From positions 1,054,001 through 1,118,000 of the forward strand of contig NZ_JAKREV010000001.1 in the NCBI RefSeq assembly GCF_022664465.1: a stretch of 64,000 bases of DNA. The letters run 5' to 3'. The position numbers and the translations under genes are program-made. Origin of the DNA: Sphingomonas hankookensis (lineage in GTDB: Bacteria > Pseudomonadota > Alphaproteobacteria > Sphingomonadales > Sphingomonadaceae). The notes under the pieces are model-generated. The model was given only the letters and a program-made list of their open reading frames with translations, was not told where the DNA came from and did not search any database. Below are positions 44,571 through 54,083 of this stretch, one piece after another; the first letter of the stretch is position 1, and every line of letters starts with the position of its first letter.

Positions 44571-45122
44571 TCAATGCCCCGGAAACGCGACCAACGCCGA
44601 CACCGCGATCCCGTCGGCCCTGAGCGCCGCCGCGCCGCCCAGATCGGGCAGATCGATCGCGAACGCCGCCTGCTCGACCGTGGCCCCCGCCTTGCGGAGC
44701 AACCGCACCGCGGCCCGCGCGGTGCCGCCGGTGGCGATCAGGTCGTCGACCAGCAGCACCCGTGCACCGGGCGCACAGGCATCGGCGTGGATCGCGATCC
44801 GATCGGTGCCATATTCCAGTGCGTAGTCTTCGGCGATGGTCGCGCCGGGCAACTTGCCGTCCTTTCGGATCAGCAGCACGCCGGCCCCCAGCGCCAGCGC
44901 GACGGCCGGCGCGAACACGAACCCGCGTGCCTCGATCCCCGCGACCAGATCGATCGGTCCCATGACCGCCGCGACCATGCCCTCGACCGACAGGCGCAAA
45001 CCTTCGGGATCGAGGATCAGTGTGGTGATGTCGCGAAACTGGATGCCGGGCTTGGGAAAGTCCGGAATGGTACGGATACGTCGGGCAAGCTCTGCCGGCC
45101 CGACGCCATCCGTATCGCTCAA
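44571..45122 (-). CDS. apt: Adenine phosphoribosyltransferase
   Basis: Purine salvage enzyme, adenine + PRPP to AMP. The length is 183 residues. LARRIRTIPDFPKPGIQFRD with ITTLI opens the fold. VAGIEARGFVFAPAVALALG is the flexible-loop region, and the PRPP motif VLLVDDLIATGGTARAAVRL lies at about residue 125. No in-frame ATG or GTG exists before the conserved part. Translation appears to start at TTG 45122, which overlaps the petC stop by four bases (TTGA). It is therefore likely translated by coupling to petC. Confidence 0.94.
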   Translation of the reverse strand: MSDTDGVGPAELARRIRTIPDFPKPGIQFRDITTLILDPEGLRLSVEGMVAAVMGPIDLVAGIEARGFVFAPAVALALGAGVLLIRKDGKLPGATIAEDYALEYGTDRIAIHADACAPGARVLLVDDLIATGGTARAAVRLLRKAGATVEQAAFAIDLPDLGGAAALRADGIAVSALVAFPGH

Positions 45123-45985
45123 TGCTTCATGCCCCGCCAGATATTGCGATAGGCACCGAACGCGAGACCGGTGAAGATCAGCAGGAAGATCACCGTCGCC
45201 AGACCCCAGGTGTGGCGCGTTTCCAGCTTCGGCTCGGCAGTCCAGGTCAGGAACGCCGACACGTCCTTCGCCATCTGGTCGACCGTCGCGCGCGTGCCGT
45301 CCTGATACTGGACCTGATCGGTCCCGGTCAGCGGCGGCGCCATAGCGAGGTTCAGCGTGGCGAAATAGCGGTTGAAGTGCAGGCCCGCAGGCGTCTTCGC
45401 ATCGGGGAACTTCTTGAGCAGTTCCGCCGGCTGCGGGCCATAGCCGGTCAGCAGCGAATACACATAGTCGGGGCCGTCGTCGCGCGCCTTGGTCATCAGC
45501 GACAGGTCGGGCGGCACCGCATTGTTGTTGGCGGCACGCGCGGCGACGTCGTTGGCGAACACCAGCGGGAAACGATCGGACGGCAGGTTCTTGCGCGTCG
45601 CCGCCTCGCCCGTTTCCGGGTTGACGCTGGGCTGTTCGATCGCCCAGTCGGCGGCGATCGTCTTAACCTGGCCCTCGTCATAGCCCAGCGCCTCAAGGTC
45701 GCGGAACGACATCAGCCGGATCGAATGGCAGGCCGAACAGACTTCCTTGTAGACCTGGAACCCGCGCTGCAGCTGCTGCTTGTCGAACGTGCCGAACATG
45801 CCGGCCGACTGCAGCCCCGCGTCGCGCGGCTTGAGGTGGAACTCATGCTCCGCCGAATGGAGCGGCGTGTCGTTGATCATGCCGCTGACGGTCGAGAAGA
45901 TGCCGAGCAGCAGCGCGAACAGGAAGCCTGCGCCGACGACGAGGTTCAGGTTGCGGGCGAGAAAGCGGGAAGCGAAGGAGAGCAT
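45119..45985 (-). CDS. petC: Cytochrome c1 of the bc1 complex
   Basis: Heme-c subunit of ubiquinol-cytochrome c oxidoreductase, 288 residues. The N-terminal helix (VVGAGFLFALLLGIFSTVSG) acts as signal. The heme site is EVCSACHSIRLMSFRDLEAL near residue 80. WAIEQPSVNPETGEAATRKN, ANNNAVPPDLSLMTKARDDG and YVYSLLTGYG are family sequence. The axial Met is in ATLNLAMAPPLTG, and a C-terminal anchor (TVIFLLIFTGLAFGAYRNIW) ends GMKH. ATG at 45985 with AAGGGAACAACG upstream; the frame further upstream is unsupported. Last bc1 gene of petA-B-C. Confidence 0.96.
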   Translation of the reverse strand: MLSFASRFLARNLNLVVGAGFLFALLLGIFSTVSGMINDTPLHSAEHEFHLKPRDAGLQSAGMFGTFDKQQLQRGFQVYKEVCSACHSIRLMSFRDLEALGYDEGQVKTIAADWAIEQPSVNPETGEAATRKNLPSDRFPLVFANDVAARAANNNAVPPDLSLMTKARDDGPDYVYSLLTGYGPQPAELLKKFPDAKTPAGLHFNRYFATLNLAMAPPLTGTDQVQYQDGTRATVDQMAKDVSAFLTWTAEPKLETRHTWGLATVIFLLIFTGLAFGAYRNIWRGMKH

Positions 45986-45995
45986 CGTTGTTCCC

Positions 45996-47306
45996 TTACT
46001 CGGCCGCGGCCGGCGAGGCATGGCCATGGGCGGCAGTCTGCGCAGGCGAGGTGCCGCCTTCGCCCTTCAGCACTGCTTCGGTGATCGAGTTGGGCAGCGG
46101 GCGCGGACGCTCCATCGCCGACACGATCGGCAGCACGACCAGGAAGTGCGCGAAATAATATCCCGCCGCGATCTGGCTGGCGAGCACCGTACCCGGCGAC
46201 GCTTCCGCCCCGCCGAGATAGCCCAGCACCAGCACGTCGAGCAGCAGCACGATCAGGAAGATGCGGTAGGTCGGGCGGTAGTTCGCCGACTTGACCGGCG
46301 ACTTGTCCAGCCACGGCAGGAAGAACAGCAGCAGGATCGAGCCGAACATCGCCAGCACGCCCCACAGCTTCGCCGGGAAGATGAAGTCGACGGTGAACGC
46401 CTTCAGGATCGCGTAGAACGGCAGGAAATACCATTCGGGCACGATGTGCGCGGGCGTCGAGAGCGGGTTGGCCGGGATGTAGTTGTCCGGATGGCCCAAC
46501 AGGTTCGGCGCGAAGAAGATGAGCGACGCGAACACGATCAGGAACACGCCGAGGCCGAAGCCGTCCTTCGCGGTGTAATAGGGGTGGAAGGGCACGGTAT
46601 CCTGCGGCCCCTTCACCTCTACGCCGGTCGGGTTGTTCGAGCCGGGGATATGCAACGCCCAGATGTGCAGGATGATGACGCCCGCGATCACGAACGGCAG
46701 CAGATAATGGAGCGAGAAGAAGCGGTTGAGCGCGGCGTTGTCCGGCGCGTAACCACCCAGCAACCACACGCGGATCGTCTCGCCCACCCCCGGCAACGCC
46801 GAGAAGAAGCCGGTAATGACCTGCGCGCCCCAGAAGCTCATCTGCCCCCAGGGGAGGACATAGCCCATGAACGCGGTGGCCATCATCAGCAGGAAGATGA
46901 CGACGCCGAGCAGCCACACCATTTCGCGCGGCGCCTTGTACGACCCGTAATAAATGCCGCGCGCGATATGGGTGTAGACGACGATGAAGAACATCGACGC
47001 GCCGTTGGCGTGGGCATAGCGGATGAACCAGCCCGACGGCACGTCGCGCATGATGCGCTCGACCGAATCGAACGCCACCGCGCCGTTGGCGGCATAATGC
47101 ATCGCCAGCACGATGCCGGTGATGATCTGCACCGCGAGCGCGGCCCCGGCGAGCACGCCGAAGTTCCAGAAATAGTTGAGGTTGCGCGGCACCGGATAAC
47201 CGGCGCCGACCGCGTTGTAGACCAACCGGGGAAGCGGCAGCTTCTCGTCCAGCCAGCGCATCAGCGGCTGTTTCGGTTCGTAATGCTTGGCCCAGGGGAA
47301 GCTCAT
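45996..47306 (-). CDS. petB: Cytochrome b of the bc1 complex
   Basis: Core membrane subunit that oxidises ubiquinol at the Qo site and reduces quinone at Qi, 436 residues, eight or more helices. The two heme b His pairs are each spaced by 14: [17 protein letters not shown] and [17 protein letters not shown]. The Qo motif [15 protein letters not shown] is intact, and [18 protein letters not shown] is present. The C-terminal tail ([20 protein letters not shown]) is hydrophilic and Ala/Pro-rich at the end. It starts 10 bases after petA, and petC follows 10 bases after it. Confidence 0.97.
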   Translation of the reverse strand: MSFPWAKHYEPKQPLMRWLDEKLPLPRLVYNAVGAGYPVPRNLNYFWNFGVLAGAALAVQIITGIVLAMHYAANGAVAFDSVERIMRDVPSGWFIRYAHANGASMFFIVVYTHIARGIYYGSYKAPREMVWLLGVVIFLLMMATAFMGYVLPWGQMSFWGAQVITGFFSALPGVGETIRVWLLGGYAPDNAALNRFFSLHYLLPFVIAGVIILHIWALHIPGSNNPTGVEVKGPQDTVPFHPYYTAKDGFGLGVFLIVFASLIFFAPNLLGHPDNYIPANPLSTPAHIVPEWYFLPFYAILKAFTVDFIFPAKLWGVLAMFGSILLLFFLPWLDKSPVKSANYRPTYRIFLIVLLLDVLVLGYLGGAEASPGTVLASQIAAGYYFAHFLVVLPIVSAMERPRPLPNSITEAVLKGEGGTSPAQTAAHGHASPAAAE

Positions 47307-47316
47307 GACTGTCTCC

Positions 47317-47901
47317 TCAGCCGACCGTCACGACGGTGTCGGACGTGAATGCATATTCGGGAACGTGCAGATTCTGCGGCGCAGGACCCGAACGAATACG
47401 CCCGGCGGTGTCGTAGGCCGACCCGTGGCACGGGCAGAAATAGCCGCCGAACGGCCCCTTGTTCTCGCCCTCGCCCGCGCCCAGCGGCACGCAGCCGAGA
47501 TGGGTGCAGACGCCCAGCGTGATCAGCCAGTTGGTCTTGCCGGTCTTGGTGCGCTCTTCCAGCGTCTGCGGATCGCGCAGATCGGCGAGCGACACCGCGT
47601 CCGCCTCGGCGATTTCCTTCGGCGTCAGGTTGCGCACGAACAGCGGCTGTTTGCGGAACGTCGCCTTGATCGCCTGTCCCGGCTCGATCGCCGACAGGTC
47701 AATTTCGGTCGTCGACAGCGCCAGCGTATCGGCCGCCGGCGACATCTGGTTGATGAGCGGCAGCGCGATCACGCCCGCGCCGACGCCGGCGAACGCCACC
47801 GCGCCGATCGACAGATAGTCGCGCCTGCGGGGATTGTCCGGCCCGGCGTCCAGCGCAGATGCGCCGCCTGCGGGTACGTGCTGATCGTCGTCAGTCGCCA
47901 T
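47317..47901 (-). CDS. petA: Rieske iron-sulfur protein of the bc1 complex
   Basis: 2Fe-2S subunit that carries electrons from ubiquinol to cytochrome c1, 194 residues. The Tat-type N-terminus has [20 protein letters not shown], which also is the membrane anchor. The cluster motifs are [12 protein letters not shown] (about residue 122) and [20 protein letters not shown] (about residue 155), with the expected Cys and His pairs. The C-terminus ([15 protein letters not shown]) is family sequence. First gene of the petA-petB-petC-apt operon. The leader 47902-48152 is shared with the divergent cyclophilin gene and shows no clear operator. Confidence 0.97.
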   Translation of the reverse strand: MATDDDQHVPAGGASALDAGPDNPRRRDYLSIGAVAFAGVGAGVIALPLINQMSPAADTLALSTTEIDLSAIEPGQAIKATFRKQPLFVRNLTPKEIAEADAVSLADLRDPQTLEERTKTGKTNWLITLGVCTHLGCVPLGAGEGENKGPFGGYFCPCHGSAYDTAGRIRSGPAPQNLHVPEYAFTSDTVVTVG

Positions 47902-48152
47902 TCAACAGCCCTTGTCGTCGGACGCATATGCGTCCTGCCCCTCTCCGGTCGCCTTCGGTTGAGGCGACGCCGGACCGATCGGTTTTTCGTCCAGTCACAC
48001 GGGTGATAGCCGGGCGTTCGACCGTTTGCCAATCCCTTTTGCCGTATCATGGCGTTCGGCGGCCATGACATGTTCAGATTGGCGCAAGCCGCGACATGGT
48101 CTATGCGCCCCCGTCTGCACCTTCGTGTTCCCTCGCGCATCCCGGGAAGTTC

Positions 48153-48836
48153 ATGCGTCGTCTCGCTATCCTGCTCGCTCTCATCGCCTCGTTCTTCGCG
48201 CTTCCTGCCCTGGCGCAGGTCATCGACGTGCCCGGACGCGAGCCGCCGCCGTCGACCACCGATACGCGCAACTTGTGGATTCTCGACCTGTCGACCGGCG
48301 GGCGGGTAACGATCTGGCTGCGTCCCGACGTCGCGCCCAAGATGGTGTCGCGGATCAAGACGCTGACCCGCGACAAATTCTACGACGGCCTCGCCTTTCA
48401 CCGCGTGATCGACGGGTTCATGGCGCAGGGCGGCGATCCCGATGGCGACGGCACCGGCGGATCGAAGCTGCCGAACGTCGACAAGGAGTTCAACTACCTG
48501 CCGCACGTCCGCGGCGCGGTGGCCGCGGCACGCGCGCAGGACGAAAACAGTGCGAACAGCCAGTTCTACATCATGCTCGCCCCGCGCCTCGCGCTCGACA
48601 AGAAGTACACGGTGTTCGGGCGGGTGATCAGCGGCATGCAATATGTCGACACGATCGAACGCGGCGAGCCGCCGGCGAACCCGTCGCGCATCGTCCACGC
48701 CTATATCGCCAGCGACAATCCCCCGCCCTACCAGGCCGCGGCACCGGTCGCGTTGCCCGAAACGGTCGCGCCGCTGCCCGCCACCACGCCGCGTACGTCC
48801 GCGCCGCGCGCCGCCCAGCCCGCCCGCCCGCGCTAA
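48153..48836 (+). CDS. Exported cyclophilin-type peptidylprolyl isomerase
   Basis: Peptidyl-prolyl cis-trans isomerase of 227 residues with a signal peptide (RRLAILLALIASFFALPALA, then AQ), so it acts in the periplasm on protein folding. Cyclophilin motifs: FYDGLAFHRVIDGFMAQGGD, the GGS loop (DPDGDGTGGSKLPN) and NSANSQFYIMLAPRLALDKK with YTVFGRVISGM. The last 40 residues are Pro/Ala/Arg-rich. ATG at 48153 follows GGGAAGTTC. It lies 15 bases upstream of queA and is probably cotranscribed with it. Confidence 0.93.
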   Translation: MRRLAILLALIASFFALPALAQVIDVPGREPPPSTTDTRNLWILDLSTGGRVTIWLRPDVAPKMVSRIKTLTRDKFYDGLAFHRVIDGFMAQGGDPDGDGTGGSKLPNVDKEFNYLPHVRGAVAAARAQDENSANSQFYIMLAPRLALDKKYTVFGRVISGMQYVDTIERGEPPANPSRIVHAYIASDNPPPYQAAAPVALPETVAPLPATTPRTSAPRAAQPARPR

Positions 48837-48851
48837 GGCACAACGCCACCG

Positions 48852-49889
48852 ATGCACGTCGACCTGTTCGACTTCGAACTGCCGAACGACCATATCGCGC
48901 TGCGCCCGGCGTCCCCGCGCGATGCGGCGCGGATGCTGGTGTTGAACGGCGATGCGACGCTCGACCGCGGCGTCGCCGACCTGCCCGACTGCCTGCGCCC
49001 CGGCGACCTGTTGGTGTTCAACGACACGCGGGTGATCCCGGCGCAGCTCGAGGGCAAGCGCGGCGATGCGACGATCGGCGCGACGCTGCACAAGCGCGAG
49101 GGGCCACGCCGCTGGCGCGCCTTCGTTCGCAATGCGCGGCGGCTGCGCGACGGCGACAGCATCGATTTCGGCGCCGGCGTCATCGCGATCGCGGGTGACA
49201 AGGGGGAGGACGGCAGCGTCGCACTCGATTTTCAGGGCGATGCGCCGGTCGAACTACTGCTCGAACGCGCCGGCCGCATGCCGTTGCCGCCCTATATCGC
49301 GTCCAAGCGCGGCGGGGCCGATGCGCGCGATGCCGAGGATTACCAGACGCTGTTCGCGCGCGAAGCGGGTGCCGTCGCCGCGCCGACCGCGGCGCTGCAC
49401 TTCACGCCGGGGTTGATGGCGGCGCTCACGGCGGCGGGGATCGGCCATGCCACGCTGACGCTGCATGTCGGTGCGGGCACCTTCCTGCCGGTCAAGGCCG
49501 AGGATACCGACGACCACCGGATGCATGCCGAATGGGGCCGGATCGACGCTGCGACCGCCGACCGGCTGAACGCGGTCCGTGCCGCCGGCGGACGGGTGAT
49601 CGCGGTCGGCACCACCAGCCTGCGCCTGATCGAGAGTGCCTGCGACGCCGACGGACGGGTGCGGCCGTTCGAGGGCGACACCGCGATCTTCATCACGCCC
49701 GGTTATCGATTCCGGGGCATCGACGGGCTGATGACCAATTTCCACCTGCCGAAGTCGACGCTGTTCATGCTGGTGTCGGCGCTGATGGGGCGCGAGCGGA
49801 TGCAGGCGGCGTATGCGCATGCGATCGCGCAGGGGTATCGGTTCTATTCCTACGGCGACGCGAGCCTGTTGCTGCCGCGATCGGGCTAG
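48852..49889 (+). CDS. queA: S-adenosylmethionine:tRNA ribosyltransferase-isomerase
   Basis: Makes epoxyqueuosine in the wobble position of GUN tRNAs, in the queuosine pathway. The length is 345 residues. It starts [20 protein letters not shown]. The segments [16 protein letters not shown] and [20 protein letters not shown] are near the start and middle. The central signature is [20 protein letters not shown] with [20 protein letters not shown]. The C-terminal motif is [20 protein letters not shown]. The size matches the family. It is 15 bases after the cyclophilin gene. Confidence 0.97.
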   Translation: MHVDLFDFELPNDHIALRPASPRDAARMLVLNGDATLDRGVADLPDCLRPGDLLVFNDTRVIPAQLEGKRGDATIGATLHKREGPRRWRAFVRNARRLRDGDSIDFGAGVIAIAGDKGEDGSVALDFQGDAPVELLLERAGRMPLPPYIASKRGGADARDAEDYQTLFAREAGAVAAPTAALHFTPGLMAALTAAGIGHATLTLHVGAGTFLPVKAEDTDDHRMHAEWGRIDAATADRLNAVRAAGGRVIAVGTTSLRLIESACDADGRVRPFEGDTAIFITPGYRFRGIDGLMTNFHLPKSTLFMLVSALMGRERMQAAYAHAIAQGYRFYSYGDASLLLPRSG

Positions 49890-49904
49890 GCGTGCCATCT
49901 GAAA

Positions 49905-50050
49905 CGTCACCCCGGGCTTGACCCGGGGTGATGGAATTGGTGAGCTTATCGAGTCAATTCGTCTGGGTGTCGCCCCAGCGAAGGCTGGGGCCTCTCGCGG
50001 CTTCTGCCGCGCGTTGTCACCGGGAGATCCCAGCCTGCGCTGGGATGACG
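49905..50050. repeat. Palindromic repeats after queA
   Basis: CGTCACCCCGGGCTTGACCC with GGGGTG (49905-49931) is one hairpin. An 81-bp pair follows: CGCCCCAGCGAAGGCTGGGG (about 49970) and the inverted GATCCCAGCCTGCGCTGGGA with TGACG (to 50050), with a CTCTCGCGGCTTCTGCCGCG hairpin between. It lies between the stops of queA and the convergent glmS gene. Confidence 0.65.
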
Positions 50051-50106
50051 CTTGGGGCAGCGGGCTGGATCGGACCCACGCGAGCCCGATCCACGTCCGC
50101 GCCCGA

Positions 50107-51930
50107 TTACTCGACGGTCACCGACTTTGCGAGGTTGCGCGGCTGGTCGACGTCCGTGCCCTTCGCCACCGCGACATGGTAGGCCAGCAACTGCACCGGC
50201 ACCGCGTACACGATCGGCGCGATCAGCGGATGGACCTTGGGCATGGTGATCGTCGCCACCGCGCCGTCGCCCGCCGCCTGGATACCGTCATAGTCGGAGA
50301 TCAGCACGACCTTGCCGCCGCGTGCCTGCACTTCCTGCATGTTGCTGACGGTCTTGTCGAACAGCGGGCCCGACGGAGCGATGACGATGACCGGGACATG
50401 TTCGTCGATCAGCGCGATCGGCCCGTGCTTCATCTCGCCCGCGGCATAGCCCTCGGCATGGATATAGCTGATTTCCTTGAGCTTGAGCGCCCCTTCCAGC
50501 GCCAGCGGATAGTCGGTGCCGCGGCCGAGATACAGGACGTCGCGCGCCGCGGCGATGACGCCGGCCATGCCCTCGATCGCCTCGTCATAGGCGAGCGCGG
50601 CGTTGATCGACGCGGGTGCCTCGGCCAGATGGCGCACGATGCTGCGTTCCTCGGCCTCGCTCAGCCGCCCCTTCGCCTTGGCGAGGTTCGCGGCGAGCGC
50701 GGCGAGGACCGCCAGCTGGCAGGTGAACGCCTTGGTCGAGGCGACGCCGATCTCCGGTCCGGCATGGGTCGGCAGCAGCAGGTCGGCCTCGCGCGCCATC
50801 GTGCTGGTCGGCACGTTGACGACGACCGCGATCGTCTGCCCCTCGCCCTTGGCATGGCGCAGCGCCGCCAGCGTGTCGGCGGTCTCGCCCGACTGGCTGA
50901 TGAAGAGGGCCAAGCCGCCCTCCTCCATCACCGGCGCGCGGTAGCGGAATTCGGAGGCGACATCGAGGTCGACGGGAACGCGCGCGAATTGTTCGAACCA
51001 GTATTTGGCGACCATGCCGGCATAGAAGCTGGTGCCGCACGCGACGATCGTGACGCGCCTGATGCCCGACAGGTCGAAATCGGGGATCGGCATCGTCACC
51101 TTGCCCTCGAACCGCTGGAGGTACGAGCGCAGCGTCTGCGCGACGACGATCGGCTGCTCGTAAATCTCCTTCTGCATGAAGTGGCGGTGATTGCCCTTGT
51201 CGATCAGCGCGCCGGTGACGCCCGACAGCGTGACCGGACGCTCGACGGGGTTGTTGTCGCGGTCGAAGATGTCGGTGCCGTCGCGGCGGCAGACGACCCA
51301 GTCGCCCTCCTCGAGATAGGCGATGCGCTGCGTCAGCGGCGCCAGCGCCAGCGCGTCGGAGCCGAGATAGACCTCGCCGTCGCCGTACCCGACGACCAAG
51401 GGCGAGCCGAGCCGCGCACCGATCAGCAGGTCGTCATGCTGGCGGAACAGGATGGCGAGCGCGAATGCGCCGTGCAGCCGCGGCAGGACCGCCTTCACCG
51501 CATCGGCCGGCGACAGGCCGGCCTCGACCTGTTCGCTGACCAGATGGGCGACGACCTCGGTATCGGTTTCGCTGGTGAACACCCGGCCGCGCGCGGTCAG
51601 TTCCTCGCGCAGCGGCTTGAAATTCTCGATGATGCCGTTGTGGACCACCGCGACTTCGTTGGTCGCGTGCGGGTGGGCATTGTCAGTGGTCGGGCCGCCA
51701 TGCGTCGCCCAGCGGGTGTGCGCGATGCCGATATTGCCGGGCAGCGGATGCGCGGCGAGTTCGGTCGCGAGGTTCTTGAGCTTGCCCGACGCGCGGCGCC
51801 GTTCGATCGACTGCCCCTCGACCGTGGCGATGCCCGCCGAGTCATAGCCGCGATATTCGAGGCGCTTCAGGCCATCGAGCAAGCGGTCGGCGACGCTCTC
51901 GGTGCCGATGATGCCAACAATTCCACACAT
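50107..51930 (-). CDS. glmS: Glutamine-fructose-6-phosphate aminotransferase
   Basis: First step of UDP-GlcNAc synthesis: fructose-6-P + glutamine to glucosamine-6-P. The length is 607 residues. The N-terminal nucleophile Cys is the second residue (MCGIVGIIGTESVADRLLDG). LEYRGYDSAGIATVEGQSIE and GIAHTRWATHGGPTTDNAHP are glutaminase motifs. The C-terminal isomerase has two SIS domains (CGTSFYAGMVAKYWFEQFAR, SQSGETADTLAALRHAKGEG and GRGTDYPLALEGALKLKEIS), ending NLAKSVTVE. It is 33 bases after glmU on the same strand, so glmU-glmS form one unit. Confidence 0.97.
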   Translation of the reverse strand: MCGIVGIIGTESVADRLLDGLKRLEYRGYDSAGIATVEGQSIERRRASGKLKNLATELAAHPLPGNIGIAHTRWATHGGPTTDNAHPHATNEVAVVHNGIIENFKPLREELTARGRVFTSETDTEVVAHLVSEQVEAGLSPADAVKAVLPRLHGAFALAILFRQHDDLLIGARLGSPLVVGYGDGEVYLGSDALALAPLTQRIAYLEEGDWVVCRRDGTDIFDRDNNPVERPVTLSGVTGALIDKGNHRHFMQKEIYEQPIVVAQTLRSYLQRFEGKVTMPIPDFDLSGIRRVTIVACGTSFYAGMVAKYWFEQFARVPVDLDVASEFRYRAPVMEEGGLALFISQSGETADTLAALRHAKGEGQTIAVVVNVPTSTMAREADLLLPTHAGPEIGVASTKAFTCQLAVLAALAANLAKAKGRLSEAEERSIVRHLAEAPASINAALAYDEAIEGMAGVIAAARDVLYLGRGTDYPLALEGALKLKEISYIHAEGYAAGEMKHGPIALIDEHVPVIVIAPSGPLFDKTVSNMQEVQARGGKVVLISDYDGIQAAGDGAVATITMPKVHPLIAPIVYAVPVQLLAYHVAVAKGTDVDQPRNLAKSVTVE

Positions 51931-51963
51931 AGTCGTCTCTCTCCGGCGGGGATGGCCCGCTTG

Positions 51964-53322
51964 TTATTTCTTCGCGGCCTTGGCGGCCTGTTGCTTGTGA
52001 CGGAAGCGCATCGCCCAGCCGGGGTGATCGGCGCGTTCGGCACGGACCAGCGCCAGCGCATCGGCCGCGACGTCGCGGGTCACGACCGAGCCGGCGGCGA
52101 CCAGCGCGCCGTCGCCGATCTTGACCGGCGCGACCAGCGCGCTGTTCGACCCGATAAACGCGCCCTCGCCGATCTCGGTACGGTATTTGAAGAAGCCGTC
52201 GTAATTGCAAGTGATCGTGCCCGCGCCGATGTTGACGTTCGCACCGACCGTCGCATCGCCGAGATAGGTCAGGTGATTAGCCTTTGCGCCCACGCCCAGC
52301 GTCGTGTTCTTCACCTCGACGAAATTGCCGACGCGGCTCCCCTCGCCCAGCACCGCGCCGGGGCGCAGGCGGGCATAGGGACCGACGTCCGCCTTGGTCG
52401 CGACGGTCGCACCTTCGAGGTGGCTGAAGGCGTGGATGACGACATTGTCGGCGACGGTGACGCCGGGACCGAACACGACGTTCGGTTCGATCGTCACGTC
52501 GCGGCCGAGCTGCGTGTCGTGCGCGAAGAACACGGTTTCGGGCGCGACCAGCGTGACGCCGTCGGCCATCGCCTGCTGCCGGCGCTTGGCCTGCCACGCC
52601 GCCTCGACCGCCGCCAGTTCGGCGCGGCTGTTGATGCCGGCCACTTCGTCCGCACCGGTTTCGATCACCACCGCGCCGCGTCCATCGGCGATGGCGAGCA
52701 TCACGATATCGGGGAGGTAATATTCGCCGGCCGCATTGTCGTTGCCGACGCGTTCGAGCAGCGCCCACAGATCGGCCGAGCGCACCGCCGTCACGCCGCT
52801 GTTGCACAGGTTTACCGCGCGTTCATCTGCCGAGGCATCCTTATATTCGACCATCTTGGCGATGTTGCCGGCATCGTCGGCGATGATCCGGCCATAGGCG
52901 GCGGCATCGGCCGGGCGGAAGCCCAGCACCGCGACCGCCGGAGCGTCCGCTCCGTCCAGCCGCGCGGTCAGCCGTGCGACGGTGTCCGCCGACAGCAGCG
53001 GGGTGTCGCCGAAACAGACCAGCACGATGCCGTCATGATCGGCCAGCGTTTCCTTCGCCTGCAACGCGGCGTGCGCGGTGCCCAGCTGTTCGCGCTGCCA
53101 CGCGATCTCGACGCCCCGCCCGGCGACCGCCTTTTCCACCTGTTCGCCGACCGCGCCGACGATCACCACCCGGCGGGTGACGTTCGCGGCGGACAGGCTG
53201 TCGAGCAAGTGGAACAGCATCGGCTGCCCGGCGAGCGGGTGCAGCACCTTGTGCTTCGTCGACTTCATGCGGGTGCCCTGCCCGGCGGCGAGGATCACGG
53301 CGGCGATCGGTTGTGCGCTCAT
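51964..53322 (-). CDS. glmU: Bifunctional UDP-GlcNAc pyrophosphorylase / GlcN-1-P acetyltransferase
   Basis: Acetylates glucosamine-1-P and then makes UDP-GlcNAc. The length is 452 residues. The N-terminal nucleotidyltransferase has AAVILAAGQGTRMKSTKHKV with LHPLAGQPML, and the metal Asp region VLVCFGDTPLLSADTVAR. The C-terminal left-handed beta helix has YARLRPGAVLGEGSRVGNFV, EVKNTTLGVGAKANHLTYLG and NIGAGTITCNYDGFFKYRTE. ATG at 53322 is the family start (MSAQPIAAVILAAG); the frame continues much further upstream as an artefact. Confidence 0.97.
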   Translation of the reverse strand: MSAQPIAAVILAAGQGTRMKSTKHKVLHPLAGQPMLFHLLDSLSAANVTRRVVIVGAVGEQVEKAVAGRGVEIAWQREQLGTAHAALQAKETLADHDGIVLVCFGDTPLLSADTVARLTARLDGADAPAVAVLGFRPADAAAYGRIIADDAGNIAKMVEYKDASADERAVNLCNSGVTAVRSADLWALLERVGNDNAAGEYYLPDIVMLAIADGRGAVVIETGADEVAGINSRAELAAVEAAWQAKRRQQAMADGVTLVAPETVFFAHDTQLGRDVTIEPNVVFGPGVTVADNVVIHAFSHLEGATVATKADVGPYARLRPGAVLGEGSRVGNFVEVKNTTLGVGAKANHLTYLGDATVGANVNIGAGTITCNYDGFFKYRTEIGEGAFIGSNSALVAPVKIGDGALVAAGSVVTRDVAADALALVRAERADHPGWAMRFRHKQQAAKAAKK

Positions 53323-53383
53323 GGGGTCGTCTGTGGCACACGACCCTTGCCAATTCCATATCGCGCACGCCAATGCGGCGATC

Positions 53384-54058
53384 ATGACAAAGATTTCATT
53401 CGATATCGTCGGCTTCGACCTCGACGGGACCTTTATCGATACCAGCGGCGACCTGACCGATGCGGTGAACCATGCGCTGGCCAATGCGGCGCGACCTTTG
53501 CTGTCGCGTGAGCAGGTCATCCCGATGATCGGCGGCGGTGCCAAGCATATGCTGCGCCAGGGGATGGAAGCGACCGGCGGCTGCGACGAGGCGGAGCTCA
53601 CCCGGCTCCACCGCCTGCTGCTCGACCATTACGAAGCGCATATCGCAGTGCATTCGCGGCCCTTCGCCGGCGCGATGGCGGCGCTGGACCAATTGGACGC
53701 GATGGGCGTGAAGGTTGCGATCGTCACCAACAAGCTGGAGGGGCTGGCGGTAAGGCTGCTGGACGAGCTGGACCTGACCCGCCGCTTCGGCTGCATCATC
53801 GGCGGCGATACGCTGGGGCCGGGCAAGTCCAAGCCCAACCGCGCACCGATCGACGCGATGATCGAACGTTGCGGCGGCGGGCGCGCGGCGTTCGTCGGCG
53901 ATTCGCATTTCGACATCGATGCGGCGAAGAATGCCGGCATTCCGGGTATCGCCTGCTCGTTCGGTTTCCTGATGCAGCCGGTCGCCGAACTGGGGGCCGA
54001 TGCAGTGATCGATCATTTCGACGAACTGATCCCGACGCTCGCGCGTTTGGGCGCCTGA
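53384..54058 (+). CDS. gph: Phosphoglycolate phosphatase-like HAD hydrolase
   Basis: HAD-superfamily phosphatase of 224 residues. The nucleophile motif is VGFDLDGTFIDTSGDLTDAV (Asp at about residue 11). Motif II lies in VKVAIVTNKLEGLAVRLLDE. The motif III Lys is in GPGKSKPNRAPIDAMIERCG. Motif IV is GRAAFVGDSHFDIDAAKNAG. The cap domain is the short alpha type. Its likely substrate is 2-phosphoglycolate, formed by DNA repair or oxygenation, but sugar phosphates are possible. It is divergent from glmU; the ATG at 53384 gives the usual N-terminus. Confidence 0.9.
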   Translation: MTKISFDIVGFDLDGTFIDTSGDLTDAVNHALANAARPLLSREQVIPMIGGGAKHMLRQGMEATGGCDEAELTRLHRLLLDHYEAHIAVHSRPFAGAMAALDQLDAMGVKVAIVTNKLEGLAVRLLDELDLTRRFGCIIGGDTLGPGKSKPNRAPIDAMIERCGGGRAAFVGDSHFDIDAAKNAGIPGIACSFGFLMQPVAELGADAVIDHFDELIPTLARLGA

Positions 54059-54083
54059 CCCCCTTCTCAGTCGAGGAATTGCC

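Noticed and set aside
49918..53511. Very long plus-strand open frame opposite glmS and glmU
   Set aside because: It is the GC-rich shadow of two well-recognised genes; its Arg/Asp/Gly/His-rich reading has no family sequence and no ribosome site.
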